Origin: Streptomyces xylophagus
Lineage (GTDB): Bacteria > Actinomycetota > Actinomycetes > Streptomycetales > Streptomycetaceae
Assembly (NCBI RefSeq): GCF_000716435.1
Contig: NZ_JNWO01000017.1
Coordinates: 124,001-188,000 of the forward strand
Direction of reading: 5' to 3'
Length of the DNA stretch: 64,000 nucleotides
A model generated the notes under the pieces. That model had not been told where the DNA came from. It searched no databases and saw only the letters and a list, made by a program, of their open reading frames with translations. The translations under genes and the position numbers were made by a program. Shown here piece by piece: positions 59,681-64,000 of this stretch (positions are counted from its first letter, which is position 1; each line of letters starts with the position of its first letter).

Positions 59681-60274
59681 ATGGACTGCGCAACGTGCAC
59701 ACCGAGGAAGGCGTGGGAACTCCCCTTCTTGGCGAAGCCCGAGGAAGTGGCAGGGCTGCGGCGGGTGTTGGGCATCCACCTGAGAATCTGGGGCCTGCAG
59801 GAACTGACCGACGCGGTCCAGCTTTGCGTGAGCGAGCTTGTTGCCAACGTGATCACTCACGTGGGTGTGGGTACGCCGACCACCCTCGCCGTCTCCATGA
59901 ACGGCACCCACCTGCGTGTCGAGGTCCACGACCCCGACCCCCGCTCCCTACCGACGCTTATCGACGCAACCGACGATGCCGAAACGGGGCGAGGTATGGC
60001 TCTCGTAACGGCCACCACTGATCGTTGGGGTGTAGAGCTCCGTGGCGATCGAAAGGTGACCTGGTGCGAGTTTGCCGTTGGGCTGAACATGCCCGCTGGG
60101 CGCTGCGGTGGACATCGGCCCAGTCGATTGCGGGCGGTAGCGACGGAGGCGGCGGCGATCGATGCCATCTCCGATCTTCTGCACTGGCTTCGAGCGCATG
60201 GTTGCGACCCCGATGAGGTCATCGACCAGGCGCAGCGGCACTTTGAAGCCCAGCTGGAGCGAGCAACTCAGTAG
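59681..60274 (+). CDS. HATPase_c anti-sigma-factor-like protein
   Basis: 197 aa GHKL-type ATPase without a histidine-kinase part: LTDAVQLCVSELVANVITHVGVG (N box), VHDPDPRSLPTL, DAETGRGMALV (G1 box). It resembles RsbW/SpoIIAB-like regulators and is a standard partner of WhiJ/DUF397 clusters. Start chosen at the ATG at 59681 (MDCATCTPRKAWELPF), ten bases after GGAGG; a GTG at 59630 is the alternative. The C-terminal extension of about 60 residues is helical. Confidence 0.88.
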   Translation: MDCATCTPRKAWELPFLAKPEEVAGLRRVLGIHLRIWGLQELTDAVQLCVSELVANVITHVGVGTPTTLAVSMNGTHLRVEVHDPDPRSLPTLIDATDDAETGRGMALVTATTDRWGVELRGDRKVTWCEFAVGLNMPAGRCGGHRPSRLRAVATEAAAIDAISDLLHWLRAHGCDPDEVIDQAQRHFEAQLERATQ

Positions 60275-60307
60275 GCAAACAAAGTGCGGCTGGTGCCTGC
60301 GTCTTCT

Positions 60308-61342
60308 TCAGGCGGGCAGAGGGCAATCCAGGCAGCGCGAGGCTCGAGAGGCATTGGGGAAGATGGAGGCGCCTCCCTCGTACTCCGAGAAGCCACCGCT
60401 TTCGTTGCGGTACACGAGGCCGATCCTGTTTGCGGCGAGTAGGTCGCGGAGGTCCTGTCGGGGGAGTGCTGGTGCAAGCACCATGAGATGGAAGGGGTGA
60501 ACTTGGTTGAGCTCACCCAAGTAGTGCCGGGCAAGCAGGAGTTGGGAGATGGCCTGAGCGATCGACTCGCTTGCTGTGCTGCCTGCTGGTTCGTACACGG
60601 TGTTGTTCGTCTGGTTGAAGAGTTCGAAGATGAGATGTGATGTCGAGTCGCGCATCGACAACTCCATCTGGCCGATGCTGTGGCCGGCCGCGGACTCGGA
60701 TTCCTCGAAGGTGTCCGCCAGATCGTCTCGGGCTTCCGCTACGCGAGTGGCATCAGTTTGCGGTTGTCGCTGTCGCCTCTGGCGGCGAACCATCCGGGTG
60801 AGGCGACCTGCTTTCCGATTGAATCGAGATCGAGGTGCGGGTGCCGGTTGAAGTGTGTCGGATGCCAATCGGATATAGGTGCCGATGGGGCGCAGTCGGA
60901 AGACGATGACGTTACGGGCATCGCCTAATTCGTCCCTTCCTTCACGTATCTCGAACGGATTCCGTTCGTCAATCCTGAACTTCCCGATGTACCTGTGGGT
61001 CCGGGTATCGGTTCCTGGAACCTTTCCTACGGCAATGAATAAGTGCAAAGTGCGCCCTTTATCTACATGCTCCAGAATCGATGCATTCCCGCCTTTGAAG
61101 ACCTGGTCGCCCTGTTTCCCGACTCCGGTATAGGTGAACACCGGCCCCAGATCGTCATCCTCGGCGAGCCAGCCATCGTGATATCCGAAACGTTCGCCAA
61201 TCTTCCTGTCCGAGAAGATAAGGACGTTTTGCTTCTCTCTGGCCGGACAAATCCCGGCAAAGCCGCTGCCGCCGAGTATGGGATGGATCTCCGCACGCGT
61301 AAGGATTTCGCCGGGTTGGAACCCGGACACGCTCGTCGTCAT
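60308..61342 (-). CDS. ScoMcrA-like SRA-domain protein with degenerate nuclease-like C-terminus
   Basis: 344 aa. Residues 15-155 match the SRA-type pattern of ScoMcrA-like restriction proteins: LTRAEIHPILGGSGFAGI, NVLIFSD, GYHDGW, FTYTGVGKQGDQVFKGGNASI, LHLFIAV. The C-terminal part (about 225-320) resembles the PD-(D/E)XK module that follows in such proteins (family pattern LYEAKGS...AIGQLLDYRR), but here the motif is VYEPAGS followed by QAISQLLLARHYL: the catalytic Lys of ExK is Ala253. It could therefore be a reader of modified DNA without cutting activity. Lies near a defence-type helicase. Confidence 0.72.
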   Translation of the reverse strand: MTTSVSGFQPGEILTRAEIHPILGGSGFAGICPAREKQNVLIFSDRKIGERFGYHDGWLAEDDDLGPVFTYTGVGKQGDQVFKGGNASILEHVDKGRTLHLFIAVGKVPGTDTRTHRYIGKFRIDERNPFEIREGRDELGDARNVIVFRLRPIGTYIRLASDTLQPAPAPRSRFNRKAGRLTRMVRRQRRQRQPQTDATRVAEARDDLADTFEESESAAGHSIGQMELSMRDSTSHLIFELFNQTNNTVYEPAGSTASESIAQAISQLLLARHYLGELNQVHPFHLMVLAPALPRQDLRDLLAANRIGLVYRNESGGFSEYEGGASIFPNASRASRCLDCPLPA

Positions 61343-61443
61343 GGAGTGAGGTTAATCGGTTCCGCCTTTATGGACGGCGCCAGTTGACGTAGACCTAGTC
61401 GTGCTGCGTTGTAGTCGCTCCTGGCTGCGGCGAGGATGGTGCG

Positions 61444-62019
61444 ATGAGTGAGACGACGGGGACGATCATCGCAAGCGTTATCGCTTTCATATCCGCAGTC
61501 ATAGGTGCCGTGATCGCTGGGATTTATGCCAAGCGTGGCGCTGAGGTTGGCGGTCGTAAGGCGGTTGAGGCAGCGCTAGCGCAGGTGCATGGGCAGGCGG
61601 CGGTGGAGCACTGGCAATGGGTGCGCAGCCAGCGACATCAGTCCTTTGCCGCTCTTCTTGCGGCTTATGCCTCACTTGATGAGATACTCGCGCGTATCAC
61701 ACCTGAAGTGCAAAATGGGGCCAGGCTTGGTGAGGCGACAGGTCGTGAGTTGCGTGAGAGTGCACTCGCGCTCCAAGACAAAACGAGTCAGTTGGCGCTG
61801 TGGGGGCCGCAGGAGGCAAGCGAATTGGCCTATGCGTTGATGAGGAAAGCGACGGGCGCTGTAGGTGCTTTGCTTCGGGTGGCGGCTGAGGGTCCCGCGG
61901 ATCAGAACGCAGGCTGGGCCAGTTCTGAACGGGCTAGAAATGAGATGGTGACGGCTTATGCCGGATTTCTCCAGCGGGCTGGGGAGATAATTCGCGACCC
62001 GTTGCAGCCGGTCAGCTAG
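61444..62019 (+). CDS. Single-TM protein with helical cytoplasmic domain, unknown
   Basis: 191 aa. One N-terminal TM helix (residues 7-29, IIASVIAFISAVIGAVIAGIY) followed by an all-helical region of 160 residues (QHHxSFAALLAAYASLDEIL-like; ELRESALALQDKTSQLALWG). No enzymatic motif. Convergent with the helicase gene across an 18 bp hairpin. Membrane-anchored helical proteins occur as effectors in defence islands, but nothing specific supports that here. GC content is lower than in core genes. Confidence 0.7.
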   Translation: MSETTGTIIASVIAFISAVIGAVIAGIYAKRGAEVGGRKAVEAALAQVHGQAAVEHWQWVRSQRHQSFAALLAAYASLDEILARITPEVQNGARLGEATGRELRESALALQDKTSQLALWGPQEASELAYALMRKATGAVGALLRVAAEGPADQNAGWASSERARNEMVTAYAGFLQRAGEIIRDPLQPVS

Positions 62020-62084
62020 TGCACTGCTCGGCCTTGTACTGAGTCAGTCGATCGTGGCTCAACTCTGAGGCGGCGTGCGTAACG

Positions 62085-62135
62085 AGGTCTTCGAAGTTGA
62101 GCTGTGAGGCCTAGATCGCTCAACTTCGAAGACCT
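62085..62135. terminator. Large hairpin between one-TM gene and helicase gene
   Basis: Perfect 18 bp inverted repeat AGGTCTTCGAAGTTGAGC (62085-62102) / GCTCAACTTCGAAGACCT (62118-62135) with a 15 nt loop. It ends 13 bp before the helicase stop codon and probably terminates both convergent transcripts. Confidence 0.8.
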
Positions 62136-62148
62136 GCGTCAGCGTTCG

Positions 62149-64000
62149 CTACGCGTTGATGGTCGAGTACGACCACACGTCCGCAGGCAGCTCGTGACGT
62201 AGTTGCCAGGTGATGGCCATCGGCCTGCTGCCCATGTGCTCGGTGTACGTCGCTGGGCCAAGCAGCATCCACGGCTGGGCCTTGCCCGTGTCCGTGTCCT
62301 TGTAGCGCCGCATGAACAGCAGTACGTGGCTGCCCCGTTGGGAGTGCTGCTGGTAGCGAAGGCCCGTGGGCGAGGTGTCCGCGGTCGTGCTCTGTGACTC
62401 CCAGTGGAACAGGGAGGGGCTCAGCGCGTAGTCCTTGTATCGGACCGTGGGTGAGAAGTCCTTCTCGTTCTTTTCGAGCGTGATCAGCAGCGCATCGGTC
62501 TTGTTCGGCTCGTCCCACAAGACACCCTGCGCGAAGGAACCAGGCATCTGTCCGCCGAGGCGGGCGACGCCGAGTGCGGCCAAGATTTCTGAGCGGTTGT
62601 ACGCGCTGTGGACCTTCAAGGGGAGATGCGCGTGCGGACCTTCCAGGGGGATGGGGAAGTGATCGGCCTGGCCCATCACGTACTTGAGAACCTGGCGGAG
62701 TTCGCTGCGAAGGGCTTGCTGTTCGCGGAGTGAATCAAGTCCGTCCGCGTAGGAGCTGAAGCCACCGGCCTTGTCCCAGAGGTTGAAGAAGAGCATGCGT
62801 GCGTAGGTCTTGTCCCTTGGGTCGAGAGTCTCGTATGACGGGGCGTCATCGCTCAGTAGGCGGGTGTAGGCCTCTGCGCGTTCGAGGTCATCGACGTGTA
62901 GGAAGGCATGGACGCGCTTCAACAGGCCTTCCTCGTCTGCCTGTTCAGGTAGGTCGGCTAGGCCGGAACGGCGCAGGACTGTTGTCCAGGAGTTGCTGGA
63001 CTTGTACAGTTCCTTGATTTCGCGGCGGCTCTCGCGGAGGTAGTCGGCGAGGAGTGGTGTCCCGTAGGCCCTGGCTTCCGTAGCGAGGGTCTGGACGTTC
63101 GCCTTAATCTGGGTGCGGATGTTGTCTAGTACGAGGTCCTTGGACTTGCCTTCAAGGATGATCTGGCAACCGGACGGCAGCAGCGGGAAGTCGTGCTCGG
63201 CGTGCTCAAGGAGTCGATTGCGCGACAGGTTCGTCATCGCGCGGAACTGTTCCTCGAATCGGAACTCGGCACGATGTTGGCCGATGAAGTCGAGCACAGT
63301 GAGTACGGGCTTGTCCGGTGTACGGCGCAGACCTCGGCCGAGTTGCTGAAGGAAGACGGTTGCGCTGCTCGTCGGGCGGAGTAGCAGCAGTGTGTCGACG
63401 TCGGGGATGTCCAAGCCCTCGTTGAACAGGTCCACGGAGAAGATGACCTGGATTTCGCCTGCCTTGAGTTCCGATAGGACCCGGTCGCGGGTCTCCGGCT
63501 TCGACTCGCTGTCCAGGGCTGCGGCCTTCAGGCCGGCCTCTTGGAAGCATCTCGCCATGAAGTGAGCGTGCTTCCTGCTGACGCAGAAGCCGAGTGCCCG
63601 CATCTCCGTTGGGTTGGACACCTTGTCCCGCACCTGCTTGATGACAATGCGGGCCCGTGCGTGGTCAGCGGAGAACAACTCGCCAAGTTGGCTCTGGTCG
63701 TACGTCCCAGAGCGCCAGTTGAGGCGGGTGAGGTCCGTACCGTCAGGGATGCCGAAGTAGTGGAACGGGCAGAGGAGGTCGTTGTCGAGGGCCTCCCACA
63801 GTCGCATCTCGGCGGCGATCCGGCCATCGAAGAACTCGTCCTGCACGTTGAGCCCATCAGCCCGCTCCGGGGTGGCAGTCAGGCCAAGAAGTTGCTTCGG
63901 TTTGAAGTGCTTGAGCACTCGGCGATACGTCGACGCGGTGGCGTGATGGAACTCGTCGATGACAATGATGTCGAAGTGCTCAGGGTCGAACTGGTCAAGT
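62149..64000 (-). CDS. DEAH-box SF2 helicase with DUF3427 C-terminus (5' end outside window)
   Basis: 617 codons visible; the N-terminus runs past the right edge. Helicase motifs: II as DEFHHA (just left of 64000), III LLGLTATPER, IV GFCVSRKHAHFMARCF, V and VI FSVDLFNEGLDIPDVD and FLQQLGRGLRR. The C-terminal 160 residues are DUF3427: YKDYALSPSLFHWESQS, SPTGLRYQQHSQRGSHVLLFMR. Family members commonly begin with a phospholipase-D-type nuclease and behave as restriction or defence helicases; whether this one does lies outside the window. Confidence 0.92.
   Translation of the reverse strand, partial: LDQFDPEHFDIIVIDEFHHATASTYRRVLKHFKPKQLLGLTATPERADGLNVQDEFFDGRIAAEMRLWEALDNDLLCPFHYFGIPDGTDLTRLNWRSGTYDQSQLGELFSADHARARIVIKQVRDKVSNPTEMRALGFCVSRKHAHFMARCFQEAGLKAAALDSESKPETRDRVLSELKAGEIQVIFSVDLFNEGLDIPDVDTLLLLRPTSSATVFLQQLGRGLRRTPDKPVLTVLDFIGQHRAEFRFEEQFRAMTNLSRNRLLEHAEHDFPLLPSGCQIILEGKSKDLVLDNIRTQIKANVQTLATEARAYGTPLLADYLRESRREIKELYKSSNSWTTVLRRSGLADLPEQADEEGLLKRVHAFLHVDDLERAEAYTRLLSDDAPSYETLDPRDKTYARMLFFNLWDKAGGFSSYADGLDSLREQQALRSELRQVLKYVMGQADHFPIPLEGPHAHLPLKVHSAYNRSEILAALGVARLGGQMPGSFAQGVLWDEPNKTDALLITLEKNEKDFSPTVRYKDYALSPSLFHWESQSTTADTSPTGLRYQQHSQRGSHVLLFMRRYKDTDTGKAQPWMLLGPATYTEHMGSRPMAITWQLRHELPADVWSYSTINA

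Overview
The window is high-GC actinobacterial chromosome, almost certainly Streptomyces. Evidence is the strong third-position GC codon use, frequent GTG starts, an SsgA-like sporulation protein, DasR-type operators beside GlcNAc PTS genes, a mec/cysO/cysM cysteine locus and a DUF397/XRE/ATPase regulator cluster. From memory only, the order hppD, ssgG, M6 protease, clpS, cysO-cysM, nagE/nagF, rph, rdgB, bcp and a penicillin-binding protein resembles the S. coelicolor core around SCO2897-SCO2928; an alignment would be needed to confirm this.

Layout. 0-5 kb: an ArsR-like regulator with a phased operator, an OpuC-type compatible-solute ABC transporter and an Lrp/AsnC regulator divergent from hppD. 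5-7.3 kb: hppD, then a three-gene cobalt-type nitrile hydratase/thiocyanate hydrolase-like operon. 7.3-19.6 kb: TPR membrane protein, FAD oxidase, ssgG, two RDD membrane proteins, secreted M6 protease and an MMPL exporter, with interspersed repeats. 19.6-28.1 kb: NAD salvage (pncA, pncB), clpS-DUF2017, amino-acid permease, a cysteine locus (mec, a LacI regulator, a short leader peptide, cysO, cysM) and a membrane-anchored PemK-like protein. 28.3-33.2 kb: a core MBL-fold gene followed by a redox-type accessory block (SDR, Rrf2, SnoaL-like, Tat-exported MBL, quinone oxidoreductase) with a shared repeated operator. 33.2-38.6 kb: GlcNAc PTS (two EIIC genes and EIIB) under dre sites, rph, lipoprotein, rdgB and tRNA-Leu. 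38.6-39.9 kb: two coupled HNH nuclease genes immediately upstream of the tRNA.

40-51 kb: GNAT gene with a terminator-like leader, bcp, DUF3618, GroES-like protein, bifunctional PBP, a three-gene ABC-2 exporter, DUF1707 protein, SGNH hydrolase and DUF445 protein. 51-58.4 kb: small membrane and unknown proteins, a DUF3500-HupE/UreJ pair, two secreted proteins and a nitroreductase. 58.4-64 kb is accessory, with less biased codon use: a DUF397/XRE/HATPase cluster, an SRA-like protein with a degenerate nuclease domain, a small one-TM protein and a DEAH helicase with a DUF3427 tail that runs off the window. This last block is the best candidate for an uncharacterised defence locus. The other leading observations are the split-beta nitrile hydratase, the CysO carrier with a masked GG end next to a JAMM peptidase gene, the cysteine leader peptide, and the new operator consensus TTGCN4GCAAGCRAAT.
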